Assembly: GCF_000424065.1 (NCBI RefSeq)
Contig: NZ_AUJE01000015.1
Location: 25,638 to 89,637, forward strand
Source: Selenomonas ruminantium subsp. ruminantium ATCC 12561
GTDB lineage: Bacteria > Bacillota > Negativicutes > Selenomonadales > Selenomonadaceae
Direction: 5' to 3'
Length of the DNA: 64,000 nucleotides
Below are positions 8,807 through 18,471 of the stretch, in pieces. The position numbers and the translations under genes are program-made. How positions within the stretch are numbered: the stretch's first letter is position 1; the number at the start of each line of letters is the position of its first letter. The notes under the pieces were generated by a model. That model was not told the DNA's origin. It saw only the letters and a program-made list of their open reading frames with translations, and searched no databases.

Positions 8807-10075
8807 TTACTTGAGCAAACCATTATTTTGGGCAATCGTCCCTAAATACCGGCAGCTGGGCTTTACTCTGCGGTGCATGGTCTGCCTGTCCACCGCAATC
8901 AGACCAAAATGCTTGTCAAAGCCCATGGCCCATTCCAGATTATCCATAGAGCTCCAATAGATATAGCCCAGCAGAGGTACTCCGTCTTCTACAGCTGCAT
9001 GCAGCCCCGTCACCGCCTCACGGATAAAATCAATGCGGCGGCTGTCATCCTGCGTGGCAATGCCGTTTTCCGTAACCATGACCGGCAAGCCTGTTTCCTT
9101 ATACACACGACGCACGACGGAACTTACTGCCTCCGGACAATAGGGATAACCGCATTCCGTAAGTTCTTCATCCGCACCATGCGGCACCCGACCATTTGCA
9201 TCATAGATTTCCCGCTCATAATTCTGCACAGCCGCAAAATCGGCATTCATATAGATATCCTTGTATTGGCCAAAGTAGCTCTGCCAAACTTTTTCCGCCA
9301 CCTGTTCTCCGCCCGGAGCGGCACAAACATCCGACAAAGCAAGGCTCACGCCGACTTTGGCCTGCGGCGCAAACTCCCGCGCGGCTTTGACCGCTTCATT
9401 ATGTGCCTGCCGGATGATTTCAATATGTTCCGGCTCGGAGGCCATATGAATGGTAAAATAATGTTCCAAATCCGTTCCACAGGCCTTTGCTGCCTGCTCC
9501 CGCCACTCCGGCGCCGTCCAGCCTTCTGCGGCCATGCCGATGGGCGGCACAAAATTCCATTCTGCAAACAACTGCTTGAGCATGGTGGCAATGTTTATCT
9601 CATTCATCGTAATGATATAGGGAATATGTTTTCCCAAGGATTTCAGCACATAGCGGGCATAACGGCCAAAGTAATACGGCGTTTTCTCGCCCTTCCAGCC
9701 GCCGTATTTCATCAGCCACTGCGGGCTGGTAAAATGATGCAGCGTTACCACAGGAGTGATTCCATGTTCCTCACAGGCAGCCAGCACATCAGCATAGTGC
9801 GCGATAGCCTCAGCAGGAAATTCACCTTCCCGCGGCTCAATCCGTGCCCATTCAATCGAGAAGCGATAGGCCTTCAGCCCTGCGCCCGCCATCAGGGCAA
9901 TATCTTCCCGATAGTGCTGATAATGGTCGCAGGTATGATCCGATTTATCCTTGTAAATGGAACCTTCCACATGTTCTTCCGCCCAAATGTCAGAATGGAT
10001 ATTCATGCTCTCTACCTGATGGGCGGCCGTCGCACTGCCCCAAAGAAAATTCTGCGGAAAAAGCAGCTTACTCAT
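8807..10075 (-). CDS. GH1 beta-glucosidase-type glycosidase
   Basis: Retaining glycoside hydrolase of family 1. The acid/base motif is TMNEIN (Glu159) and the nucleophile motif is VTENG (Glu336); both glutamates are present. The 422-residue length is slightly below the usual 440-480. There is no signal peptide, so it acts in the cytoplasm on an imported beta-glycoside. It is the last gene of a run (transporter, porin, GH3, pgmB, GH1) with gaps of 10-60 bases. It could be a plain beta-glucosidase or a 6-phospho-beta-glycosidase; the neighbouring MFS carrier rather than a beta-glucoside PTS favours the former. Confidence 0.92.
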   Translation of the reverse strand: MSKLLFPQNFLWGSATAAHQVESMNIHSDIWAEEHVEGSIYKDKSDHTCDHYQHYREDIALMAGAGLKAYRFSIEWARIEPREGEFPAEAIAHYADVLAACEEHGITPVVTLHHFTSPQWLMKYGGWKGEKTPYYFGRYARYVLKSLGKHIPYIITMNEINIATMLKQLFAEWNFVPPIGMAAEGWTAPEWREQAAKACGTDLEHYFTIHMASEPEHIEIIRQAHNEAVKAAREFAPQAKVGVSLALSDVCAAPGGEQVAEKVWQSYFGQYKDIYMNADFAAVQNYEREIYDANGRVPHGADEELTECGYPYCPEAVSSVVRRVYKETGLPVMVTENGIATQDDSRRIDFIREAVTGLHAAVEDGVPLLGYIYWSSMDNLEWAMGFDKHFGLIAVDRQTMHRRVKPSCRYLGTIAQNNGLLK

Positions 10076-10091
10076 GGATTATCGTCCTTTC

Positions 10092-10730
10092 TCATACAGC
10101 AATATTTAATAAATCACGAATTTCCTGCAATGCATAAGCCGCCTGTGAAACTTTGGCCGCTTCACCAATACCGGCTACCTGCATACCGGCATTTACACCT
10201 GCCTGAACGCCTGCCGGTGCATCTTCCACGACCAGACAGTTCTCCGGTTTGGCTCCCAGTTTCTGTGCAGCCAACAGGAAAACCTCCGGGTCCGGTTTGC
10301 TATGCGTGATTTCCGTACCGTCGGCAATGGCATCGAAAGCGTTTTCCAAACCGACCTGCGTTAAGATGCGCATGGTGTTTTTGCTCGATGACCCCACAGC
10401 GATATGCACGGCGTTTTTGCGCAAGCCAGCCAAGGTTTCCCGCACACCTTTCAAGGTATCCTCTATGGTCAGATTCCCTAAGAGTTCCTGATAATAACGG
10501 TTTTTCCGCTGGGCAAGTTCCTCTTTTTCTGCCTGCGTATAGTTTTTTTCCGCCCGCTCTAAAATGATTTCCAAACTCGCCATGCGGGATACGCCCCGCA
10601 GGCGGTTATTAATCGCTCTATCGAAATAAATGCCTTCTTCATCGGCAATTTTCTTCCATGCCTGATAATGGTATTCGTCCGTAGACACCAGCACGCCATC
10701 CAAATCAAAAATCACATTTTCATATCGCAT
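10092..10730 (-). CDS. pgmB: Beta-phosphoglucomutase
   Basis: HAD-superfamily mutase converting beta-D-glucose 1-phosphate to glucose 6-phosphate. The N-terminal FDLDGVL motif gives the nucleophile Asp9 and acid/base Asp11. The cap contains LRGVSRMASLE, a PgmB-specific pattern, and VGSSSKN and VVEDAPAGVQAG supply the remaining HAD motifs. Length 212 is normal. PgmB implies that something nearby makes beta-glucose 1-phosphate, normally an inverting alpha-glucoside phosphorylase. None is visible here; the only candidate producer in this run is the adjacent GH3 enzyme. Confidence 0.93.
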   Translation of the reverse strand: MRYENVIFDLDGVLVSTDEYHYQAWKKIADEEGIYFDRAINNRLRGVSRMASLEIILERAEKNYTQAEKEELAQRKNRYYQELLGNLTIEDTLKGVRETLAGLRKNAVHIAVGSSSKNTMRILTQVGLENAFDAIADGTEITHSKPDPEVFLLAAQKLGAKPENCLVVEDAPAGVQAGVNAGMQVAGIGEAAKVSQAAYALQEIRDLLNIAV

Positions 10731-10739
10731 AATCTCACC

Positions 10740-12461
10740 TCAAAATTTCGTCTGCCACATGCCGCAGAAGGGATCTACCGGACTTTTGCCCACAAATTCA
10801 CTCTTGCCGACCAGTTTATTGACAATGGCTTTAAGCATGGCCGGAGCTGCCGTATAGCCGTTAATCAGCGTTTTTAAGGCAGGCATATCCTGCAAGAGAT
10901 ACGGCGAGCCTGTTGCCACACCGATAACCGGCAGGTCATGGATAAACCAGGGCATATTGGAAGCCATCGGCCAGTTCCATTCCATGCGCAGAGTGCTCTT
11001 GTTGCTGGCCGGCTCAATATTGGCATAGTAGATAACGGCATCATACTTTTTCACAATATCAGCACGTTTGATATCAATATAGGCAAAGCGCATAGCCTCT
11101 TTATCAAATACATCCACCGTAAAGCCAGCATCCTCCAACAGCGATTTGAACAGCTTGGCACTGCCGTTGCCAAAATAGCCCCATTCATCACCGAAGACAT
11201 ACAGGAGCAGACGCTTTTGCGTGGCAGGATTCAAGGGCAGGACATTTTGCGTATCCTTGACCAAGGTTGCCGCTTTGTCTGCGGCATCTTCTGCCCATTC
11301 CGTAAACTCATTCCTGCCCAGTACCGCCTGCAAAGCCGATTTCTCCGGCACCAGCGTGTTATTTTGCTGCCGCAGGTGCAGTTTTAAATGCGCTTTCAAG
11401 GCCAAAATCCGCGTAACAGCTTCATCTAAGCGTTTCTCCGTCAAAAGGCCATTTTTAAGCCCGTCCAGCATAAACTGGAAATCCTCTGCCATATTGCGGT
11501 TAAAGAGGAACATATCACAGCCGGCTGCTATGGCACGAGGCACGGACTCCCAGCGGCTCATCGCATTGGTAAAACCGCCCATCGGCGTAGCATCTGTGAT
11601 AATCAGGCCGTTAAAGCCCAAATGCTCCCGCAAAAGTCCCTGCAACAGTTCCGGTGACAAGGTTGCTGGCAGTAAATCTTCCAGCGCTAAATCCGGATTG
11701 ATTTTCTGCTGCCAGGCCGGCTGCAGGATATGGCCGACCATGACCGATTCTGCACCGGCAGCAATCAGCTGTCGATAGATTTCCCCATAGGTATTATCCC
11801 ATTCTTCAGCAGAGCAGGAATTGATGGTCGGGTGCAGATGCTGGTCGCGATAGTCCATGCCATCTCCAGGGAAGTGCTTGATGGCGACCGCCATACCTTC
11901 TTCCTGCACACCTTTAGTAAACGCCTTGCTCATGGCAATAACCGTATCCGTATCATCGCCATAGGTGCGCACATTGGTAATCGGATTAAGATAATTTACA
12001 TTTCTATCCACAATCGGGGAAAACGCCCAGTTGCAGCCCGTGGCATTGCCTTCTGCCGCCGATACCTTGCCCAAATGATAGGCATGTATTTCATCGCCAG
12101 TGGCAGCCATTTCCATGGGATAACCAAAGTATGTGCCTTCCGTCATCACGCCGTTGCCGCCCGCTTCGAGATTGGCCGCCAGCAGCAGCGGTACAGGCGA
12201 TTTTTCCTGCAAATAGCGCTGTGCTCCTTGTATTTCCTTGCCCGGCAAGGCACGGAACATCATGCCGCCGGGGTGCAGGGTGTTCAAGACCTCCTGCAGG
12301 GCCTCCTTATCCGGCCCCGGAGCAATCGGGCAAAAGAGCTGGCCGACTTTCTCTTCAGTGCTCATTTTCTCTTTGGTTTCTTCCACCCAACGGATATCCT
12401 CATCCGTAAGGTAAAAGGGATTTGCATGTAAATCAATCTTGTTCTTCATCAGGGATTCCAT
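10740..12461 (-). CDS. NagZ-like GH3 glycosidase or phosphorylase
   Basis: Family GH3 enzyme of the NagZ/Nag3 type with two domains. The catalytic motif KHFPGDG is followed by an Asp-x-His dyad (Asp206, His208), which replaces the acid/base glutamate of ordinary GH3 enzymes. The nucleophile is Asp290 in LIITDATPM. A C-terminal sandwich domain (about 390-573) follows. There is no signal peptide, so it is cytoplasmic. Some GH3 enzymes with this His dyad are phosphorylases, and the partner gene here is pgmB, so release of beta-glucose 1-phosphate is possible. A beta-N-acetylglucosaminidase role is the default alternative. The start could also be an ATG four codons downstream. Confidence 0.85.
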   Translation of the reverse strand: MESLMKNKIDLHANPFYLTDEDIRWVEETKEKMSTEEKVGQLFCPIAPGPDKEALQEVLNTLHPGGMMFRALPGKEIQGAQRYLQEKSPVPLLLAANLEAGGNGVMTEGTYFGYPMEMAATGDEIHAYHLGKVSAAEGNATGCNWAFSPIVDRNVNYLNPITNVRTYGDDTDTVIAMSKAFTKGVQEEGMAVAIKHFPGDGMDYRDQHLHPTINSCSAEEWDNTYGEIYRQLIAAGAESVMVGHILQPAWQQKINPDLALEDLLPATLSPELLQGLLREHLGFNGLIITDATPMGGFTNAMSRWESVPRAIAAGCDMFLFNRNMAEDFQFMLDGLKNGLLTEKRLDEAVTRILALKAHLKLHLRQQNNTLVPEKSALQAVLGRNEFTEWAEDAADKAATLVKDTQNVLPLNPATQKRLLLYVFGDEWGYFGNGSAKLFKSLLEDAGFTVDVFDKEAMRFAYIDIKRADIVKKYDAVIYYANIEPASNKSTLRMEWNWPMASNMPWFIHDLPVIGVATGSPYLLQDMPALKTLINGYTAAPAMLKAIVNKLVGKSEFVGKSPVDPFCGMWQTKF

Positions 12462-12474
12462 CTTTCTTCATTAA

Positions 12475-13923
12475 TTAAAACAGCAAGGCAAAGTCCAAAC
12501 GGAAAATTTTCTTGCGCACCCCGCCCGGAATCGTATATCCATAAGGGCAAGAAGCATCAACCGTCCTGCCATACATATAGAACACATCAAAAATCGTATT
12601 GTTGATCGGTGACCATTGATAACCAGCCACCCAGCCCCGGAAACCTTCACCCAGGGTACTGATATAATCACCAATCATGCCGCCTGAACCACCGATAATC
12701 ATGGCATCAGCCGGGGCATTATACCACGCCAATGTGTGTGCATGCTTGCCTTTGACTGGTGGCCAGGGATTGCCAAATTGCAGCTGTATTTTATAAGCAT
12801 TCTTGCTTACATCCGAATTGGTATGAACCCAATCTGCAGTCAGCGTAGTATCCTTCCAAATCTGATGGTCAAAGCCCAGTTCTGTAAATCGGGTGCCCGT
12901 ACTTTCCCAATTCTTAAACGGGAAGGCTGCATTTCTGGTGTTTGGCTTAGTCTGGTAAACGGCCTTCACATTGGTCTTGGGCGTCAGTTTATAATCCAGT
13001 TCCAATGACCAGAAGTTCTTGTTGACCAGGGCCGGATGCAGATTGTGTGAGCTGAGATTGTTGGTAAAGTCATTATCCGTATCGGCTTCAATCGAAGTCA
13101 CCGGTTTGTACTGGGCCAAGGTAAAACGTCCGCTAAGCCGCTTCCCTTTGCCATAGCCGATTTCAATGCCCTGTATCTTTTCATCATTGAACATCAGGCC
13201 ATAGCCCATAGTCGTTGCATAACGGCCTACCTTCAGCGAAAAGCCTCTATTGTTATAATCTACCCACTGCAGGGCGCCGAGATTGGTAAAATCTGCCTGC
13301 TCCGACTTGAAGCTGCGATTAAAGGTCGTACTGACGGTAATCATGGTATGCTTGTCAAAATGATATTGTGTATCCACCGACAGCTGCGTGGTTTTCTTCA
13401 TAATCGGATCACTGGCCACGGCCATGCCATGCACATTATCATAACGGGTACCAAAGTAGCCATGGAACTGCACGCGGTCTACCTTTTGCTTCAGTTCCTC
13501 AATCTGCGCCCCGATATTTTTCAATTCCTTGCTGTATTCATCCTGCAAAGCCTGAATGATGATTTTTTGCTGGGCATCGGCTTGTTCCTGCTTATCCATT
13601 GCGCGGGAAATGATAACCGCCATTTCATAGCGGGACAGATTCCTGTCCCCATGGAACATGCCATCATCAAAGCCTTCGACCAGCCCCGCCTCAGTGAGCT
13701 GCTTTACCGCCTGATAAGACCAATGGCTGGACTTGACATCCGCCAGCGTCTTATGCGGAATATCCTTCTTTTGTTCGTTTTTATCTGCCTGTGCCAGCGC
13801 ATTATTTTCCGCTGCCAGCTGCAGGGCTTTCTCGTTCAGAATTTCGGCACCGGCTGTGCCATTCAACTGCGATAACAACAGTAAAGAGATACCAAAAAGT
13901 GCTGCCTTCTTCATAACTCTCAT
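12475..13923 (-). CDS. SLH-domain outer-membrane porin
   Basis: Typical Negativicutes porin of 482 residues. It has a signal peptide ending near residue 26 and a single SLH domain (about 55-115, with SHWSYQAVKQLTEAGLVEGF) that in this group tethers the outer membrane to the cell wall. A short coiled coil (about 115-150) precedes a beta-barrel running to a C-terminal phenylalanine (DFALLF), as expected for BAM-inserted proteins. Its place inside a glycoside operon suggests a dedicated outer-membrane channel for the sugar. It is key evidence for a diderm host. Confidence 0.93.
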   Translation of the reverse strand: MRVMKKAALFGISLLLLSQLNGTAGAEILNEKALQLAAENNALAQADKNEQKKDIPHKTLADVKSSHWSYQAVKQLTEAGLVEGFDDGMFHGDRNLSRYEMAVIISRAMDKQEQADAQQKIIIQALQDEYSKELKNIGAQIEELKQKVDRVQFHGYFGTRYDNVHGMAVASDPIMKKTTQLSVDTQYHFDKHTMITVSTTFNRSFKSEQADFTNLGALQWVDYNNRGFSLKVGRYATTMGYGLMFNDEKIQGIEIGYGKGKRLSGRFTLAQYKPVTSIEADTDNDFTNNLSSHNLHPALVNKNFWSLELDYKLTPKTNVKAVYQTKPNTRNAAFPFKNWESTGTRFTELGFDHQIWKDTTLTADWVHTNSDVSKNAYKIQLQFGNPWPPVKGKHAHTLAWYNAPADAMIIGGSGGMIGDYISTLGEGFRGWVAGYQWSPINNTIFDVFYMYGRTVDASCPYGYTIPGGVRKKIFRLDFALLF

Positions 13924-13983
13924 CCTTTTATATGTTCATGCGTTAATTCTTCAACTTAGGCGCCCCCTATGCAGGGGAACTTA

Positions 13984-15294
13984 TTATGCTTTTACAGGCT
14001 CAGCCTGCAGCTCACCTTCCTTTTTTCCCGCATCTACCTCAGGAATGGGAATTACAGCCAGGAAGGAAATGATCGAACAGATGGACAACAGAACGAAGAA
14101 GAAGGTATAACCATCATCACCCAGCAGGTTAACGCCGACAGCGATAAGCAGCGGAGCCACAAAATTAACCAGGGAAGATGCCAGATTGGTCGTGATATTC
14201 ATAATGGCAATATCCTTGCCCGCATTTTCTTTGCTGGGCAGAATGCGGTTGACCAAAGCATTATCTACGGCATTATAGAGACCAAAACCAAAGTTGAAGA
14301 CAAAGAACCCCGCGATTACCGTCCACAAATCCGTAGCAAAGGCAAAGAGAATCAAGCATACACCAGTAATCAGCGACGCCCCCATAACAAAGGGTTTCTG
14401 CTTGCGGAATTTATCCGACAGCCAGCCGCCGAAAAGACCTGCCAGCACCATCAGCAAGATGGACGCGCCCGTATAAGAACCAATTTCGAAAACTTCGGCT
14501 TCAGACAGATGGAATCTGGCCACATAGAAAAGCGTCAGCATGGTAAGACCGGCATTGGAAAAATTGATAAAGAGCTTCGTTAAGAGCGCCCAAGTGTATT
14601 CTGGATATTTCTTAAAGGACGGATAAAAGTTCTTAAAGCCCGTTTTGAAGGGATTGACAGCGCCCCCCTGTTCTTTCCGCTGTTCAGCAGGAATATAGGT
14701 ATCCTTGACCAACAAGGCCGTAACAATACCGGCAATCAGCTGTACTGCACTGACCACGGCGATTTTCAATTCGACAGGCGTTGCCGCATAGATACCGATA
14801 ATAATGGAACCGCTCATGACAAAAATAGGTGCTGCCGAACTCATAATCCCCGAAGCCCGGCCAAAGCGGTCCTCCTCTACCTGCTCAGGAATCATGGCAA
14901 AGCAGGACAAAGATACCATGCCATAGAAGAATTGGGCAATGCACCAGGAAGCCACCAGCATAGGCATGCTCTGTGCATAGGCCATTAACATCATAAAGAT
15001 AAAGCCGCCCACAGAACCCGCCACCAGCCAAAAACGGCGGCGCCCCATTTTTACATGGGTCTTATCGGCAATCACGCCCCCCAGCGGAGTCAATACTACA
15101 ATGGCCAGACTGGCAATTCCGGAGGCGATACCAAACGCACTGGTCGTTGCCTCTGCGCCAACTACGCTCATAATCTTAAACTGTATAAGTCCGAACATCA
15201 GCAAAACCAGTGGTGCAATCGCCGTACCGGCCCCAAGCACCATAGCAGCCATCAGGCGATAAAACGGTGTCTTATTCCACTTAATCGTATCCAT
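13984..15294 (-). CDS. MFS sugar transporter
   Basis: Major-facilitator permease of 436 residues with about 12 hydrophobic helices. The loop after helix 2 carries GGVIADKTHVKMGRRRF, like the conserved loop of GPH/MFS sugar symporters. It is the first gene of the run leading to porin, GH3, pgmB and GH1, and is divergent from an AraC regulator, so it probably imports the beta-glycoside. The substrate cannot be fixed from sequence. Confidence 0.88.
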   Translation of the reverse strand: MDTIKWNKTPFYRLMAAMVLGAGTAIAPLVLLMFGLIQFKIMSVVGAEATTSAFGIASGIASLAIVVLTPLGGVIADKTHVKMGRRRFWLVAGSVGGFIFMMLMAYAQSMPMLVASWCIAQFFYGMVSLSCFAMIPEQVEEDRFGRASGIMSSAAPIFVMSGSIIIGIYAATPVELKIAVVSAVQLIAGIVTALLVKDTYIPAEQRKEQGGAVNPFKTGFKNFYPSFKKYPEYTWALLTKLFINFSNAGLTMLTLFYVARFHLSEAEVFEIGSYTGASILLMVLAGLFGGWLSDKFRKQKPFVMGASLITGVCLILFAFATDLWTVIAGFFVFNFGFGLYNAVDNALVNRILPSKENAGKDIAIMNITTNLASSLVNFVAPLLIAVGVNLLGDDGYTFFFVLLSICSIISFLAVIPIPEVDAGKKEGELQAEPVKA

Positions 15295-15511
15295 AAAGCT
15301 TTCCCCCTAGAAACAGGTGATTCATTTTACTTTTACAGCAAGACACATCGCCGCGGACAACGCATCTATAATGCCAAAAGAAAACCGATTATCACTCTTA
15401 TGAATTGTCTGTCGATTTTCTTTCTTCCTCACAGTTTATATTATAGCAAAGGAAAAATACGTGTTCCATGTAGATGACTTATATACATCCGACATATTTT
15501 TATATCAATCG

Positions 15512-15540
15512 TTTTCAATCGTTATTTTTTCTGTTATAAT
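15512..15540 (+). promoter_or_regulatory. Putative promoter of the AraC regulator
   Basis: TTTTCA (15512-15517) and TATAAT (15535-15540) are spaced by 17 bases. The divergent 315-base gap also holds the upstream region of the transporter operon, where I see no strong -35 element, as expected for an activator-dependent promoter. Confidence 0.55.
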
Positions 15541-15609
15541 TGGACTGCATATCATTTATGCGTTTTCCTTTTGTTTCCTTCGTAATCCAAGGAGGTTTAT
15601 CCTGTTACC

Positions 15610-16737
15610 ATGCGTTATTTCACCACAGTTGCTAATGTTCAAGCGGAAATCAGCCGGTATTTTCACGCCACTGGCATAAGGGCCAGCGTTCCCCAAGCAC
15701 TGGTCAGTATCTATAATTCCGGCAAATATTTGGAACAGTTTCCACCGCTGGCCATAGACAAGATTTGGGACACCATGGACGATGATGAATTCCTGCATCA
15801 TGTCAATCAGCTTCCCATTGGCCTTGACCTCATCATTCAAAACGAAACGGAAAACAACAGCAACAAGGGCAACCCCATCGGCGAAGACCTGATGTTCTCC
15901 TTAGGCAATGACCTCATTGTCTTTAAGGCTTTTAATTACATCAACATCGATATCCATAAGCATAATTTCTTTGAAATGGGCTATATCCTGCGCGGTCATT
16001 GCCTGCTGACGGTCGAACAGGAAACCATCGACCTGCAGCCCGGACAGTTCTACATCATCGGCCCCAACGCCCGGCATTGCATTCAGATGGACGATGATGA
16101 GTCCGTACTCATCTGCATCGATATCCGCAAGAGTACCTTTGAAAACGCCTTTTTCAATCTGATGGCGGGCGAGGATTTGCTCTCCTACTTCTTCCAATCC
16201 ATTCTCGCCCGTCCAGACTATCCCAATTACATCATCTTCACCAGCAAAAATGAAGAAAATATCCGCCGCCTGCTGAAGACCTTGATGATGGAAAGTTATT
16301 TAGGTGACAGCTACCATAATCTCTGCGGCATCAGCATCGTCAACCTCCTCATGTGCTATATGCTGCGCCATTACAGTGATACCATTCAGTTCTACAGCTA
16401 CGATTTTCTCTCCACCCGCGCCCCTTTAATCATGCGCTATATTCAGACCCACTACCAAACCGTGACCCTGCGGGAGCTTTCCCAGGTCTTCCACTACAAT
16501 GAAGCCTACCTGTCCACCTTGATCAGCAAGAACGCCGGCATGAACTTTTCCACCCTGCTCAATAAACTCAAAACCGGCCGCGCTAAAACCTATCTCGAAA
16601 CCAGCAATATGAGCGTACAAGAAATCAGCGAAGCCGTAGGCTACAGCTCCGCTGACCATTTCTCCCGCACCTTCAAACAATACTATAACTGTTCCCCGCA
16701 AAAATACCGCATGAACTTCCGGCGGGAAAAAGAATAA
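15610..16737 (+). CDS. AraC-family transcriptional regulator
   Basis: Probable activator of the divergent beta-glucoside locus. The 375-residue protein has an N-terminal extension, a cupin-like sensor (about 110-185, with HKHNFFEMGYILRG and LQPGQFYIIGP), a helical linker and two C-terminal helix-turn-helix motifs (about 275-370), ending in the family signature around SSADHFSRTFKQYY. The RBS AAGGAGG lies 14 bases before the ATG, longer than usual, with no closer in-frame start codon. It shares its architecture with the second AraC protein at 32.7 kb. Confidence 0.92.
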   Translation: MRYFTTVANVQAEISRYFHATGIRASVPQALVSIYNSGKYLEQFPPLAIDKIWDTMDDDEFLHHVNQLPIGLDLIIQNETENNSNKGNPIGEDLMFSLGNDLIVFKAFNYINIDIHKHNFFEMGYILRGHCLLTVEQETIDLQPGQFYIIGPNARHCIQMDDDESVLICIDIRKSTFENAFFNLMAGEDLLSYFFQSILARPDYPNYIIFTSKNEENIRRLLKTLMMESYLGDSYHNLCGISIVNLLMCYMLRHYSDTIQFYSYDFLSTRAPLIMRYIQTHYQTVTLRELSQVFHYNEAYLSTLISKNAGMNFSTLLNKLKTGRAKTYLETSNMSVQEISEAVGYSSADHFSRTFKQYYNCSPQKYRMNFRREKE

Positions 16738-16864
16738 AAAAAATTACCAAATCTAGTCGTTTTAGCTAATCACCTCATAAACACACTGAATTAGCGTACG
16801 AACAAAAAGTTAGGATTCAATAAAAAAGCGCAATATGCTGTTTTCATCAGCGTATAAATAAAAA

Positions 16865-16900
16865 ATAAGTATGACCATCCATCATAACGATCATACTTAT
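16865..16900. repeat. Short inverted repeat in an AT-rich gap
   Basis: ATAAGTATGA (16865-16874) and its complement (16891-16900) flank a 16-base loop between the AraC gene and the next, convergent gene. It may act as a weak terminator. The rest of this 240-base gap shows nothing clear. Confidence 0.4.
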
Positions 16901-16979
16901 GTCGACTACTACGAACATCATCTATTTCATCGCCTATAAAAGACAATTTTTATGCGAAAATCTTTTTTCAATGTATCAA

Positions 16980-17471
16980 TTAATGTGTTTGATTCCTATC
17001 ACCATAAAAATCCATATTATATGATATATACCATGCAATCTCCCCGCCCACCATACAACCTTCTTCATAATTTGATCTTTTGCAAGTTAAACGTGGTATC
17101 TCAAACCATCCATTAGATTCATGTATATACATATGTCTTTCAGATAATACGTCTGACCAAATATACTTCCACATTCTGGACGATTCATCACACCATCTGC
17201 CTGATGGGTCAAATGTAACCATCGATGCTTGTATCTTGTATTCAGGAGGATTATATTCTAACACAGAAACAGTATTCACATCTAGACAAGTCGCGTAACC
17301 TTGTCGGAATTGTAAAATAATGTAATTACTACTACCTTTAAAAAAATCGCCATGTTTAATCCATCCAGGAATTTTTTTAGATGGAGCGGCATAAGAATCC
17401 GCTGTAAAAGCCGACAACAATATCGAACATAATAATAAAAAAAACAGACTTTTAAACAATCGAATTTTCAT
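16980..17471 (-). CDS. Small secreted protein with WKYxW motif
   Basis: Unrecognised protein of 163 residues with a clear signal peptide (hydrophobic core, then AxA-type cleavage near residue 29). The mature part has several aromatic residues and four cysteines. It shares a spaced pattern with the 134-residue protein at 18472: KIxAS, then W, then WKYxW, then YI followed by W. The two therefore look like diverged paralogues. Its DNA is clearly more AT-rich than the flanking sugar loci. Function unknown; an exported or periplasmic role is all that can be inferred. Confidence 0.7.
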   Translation of the reverse strand: MKIRLFKSLFFLLLCSILLSAFTADSYAAPSKKIPGWIKHGDFFKGSSNYIILQFRQGYATCLDVNTVSVLEYNPPEYKIQASMVTFDPSGRWCDESSRMWKYIWSDVLSERHMYIHESNGWFEIPRLTCKRSNYEEGCMVGGEIAWYISYNMDFYGDRNQTH

Positions 17472-17653
17472 TAATTATACGCCTCCAAAACCATGTAAAT
17501 TTTAATCTCGATTCAATTTTATGATATATTTACATACAAGTCAAGAATATTATTTTGAAGTGGTAATTAAATTCTAAGGACTTAACCGTTTTTTGTATAG
17601 TACTGGTCTCACATCAATTGTAAAGCTACAACACATAAAAAATATACATTTTA

Positions 17654-17682
17654 TAGACATTTTTATATTTTTGTGATATGAT
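17654..17682 (+). promoter_or_regulatory. Putative promoter of the 178-residue secreted protein gene
   Basis: TAGACA (17654-17659) and TATGAT (17677-17682) are spaced by 17 bases, with a TG extension before the -10. An RBS (AAAGGAG) and an ATG at 17710 follow. Confidence 0.5.
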
Positions 17683-17709
17683 TTTTATATATAGAAAGGA
17701 GTTGTTTTT

Positions 17710-18246
17710 ATGCGTATTATTTCAAAGATTTTATTGTTAACAGCAGTAATGATTGTCTCATTATGCATTACTTGTTTTGCAAAATTACCCAGCAACCAAA
17801 CATCATTAGGGGGAATCACCTTATTCCAACCAATATCTGATGTATTGAAGGTATATGGCACTCCCACTTATTTTGACAACAGTAAAATAGAATACGGAAC
17901 ACCTACTACCGTAATTATTGGTAAGACATCAGAATGGACCATAAATGAAGGGAGTGGAGGAAGTAAAACACCTATTGTAGGTATAATAAGAGTAACCGCC
18001 AATAATGGTTTCGCCACGCCTGCCGGAGTTACTGTTGGAATGGATACTGCAGTTCTTTATAAAGTATATGGGCATCCAGATAGACTAATGAATAAAAAAT
18101 CTACTCCATATAACATTCCCAAAAGAAATGATTATGATACACTATATATATATTATGGACCAGCAGGACATAATTTTGCATTCTTTGTCCGCAACGAAAA
18201 AATTATTGAAATTTGTTTAGGGCTAGGTATTGGTGCGCTAGGTTAA
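17710..18246 (+). CDS. Secreted protein with two G-I/V-T...VYG-P repeats
   Basis: Unrecognised 178-residue protein with an N-terminal signal peptide (about 1-24). The mature part holds two similar segments. Near residue 34 a GITLFQPISDVLKVYGTPT pattern appears, and near 115 GVTVGMDTAVLYKVYGHPD; both end in a YGxP turn. This looks like an internal duplication. A hydrophobic glycine-rich tail ends the protein. RBS AAAGGAG is well placed. It sits in the same AT-rich islet as two other secreted proteins. Function unknown. Confidence 0.7.
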   Translation: MRIISKILLLTAVMIVSLCITCFAKLPSNQTSLGGITLFQPISDVLKVYGTPTYFDNSKIEYGTPTTVIIGKTSEWTINEGSGGSKTPIVGIIRVTANNGFATPAGVTVGMDTAVLYKVYGHPDRLMNKKSTPYNIPKRNDYDTLYIYYGPAGHNFAFFVRNEKIIEICLGLGIGALG

Positions 18247-18471
18247 AATAGAAAATTCTTAACACACATTTTCATTTAGCATAACATACTATTGATAATT
18301 ATTTATAACACATCTCAAAAACAACGTACTACACGCGTTCGCTAAATGTAATATTCTATTATCCACAAAATGATATCCTAGAACATTCACTTCTCCTAAT
18401 CTAAACAAATACACAAAAACATTTACAGCATTGAAATCAACTATAACCAATATAAGAAAAGGGACTTTGCG

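Noticed and set aside
8873..10309. Plus-strand open frame opposite GH1 and pgmB
   Set aside because: Shadow spanning two real minus-strand genes.
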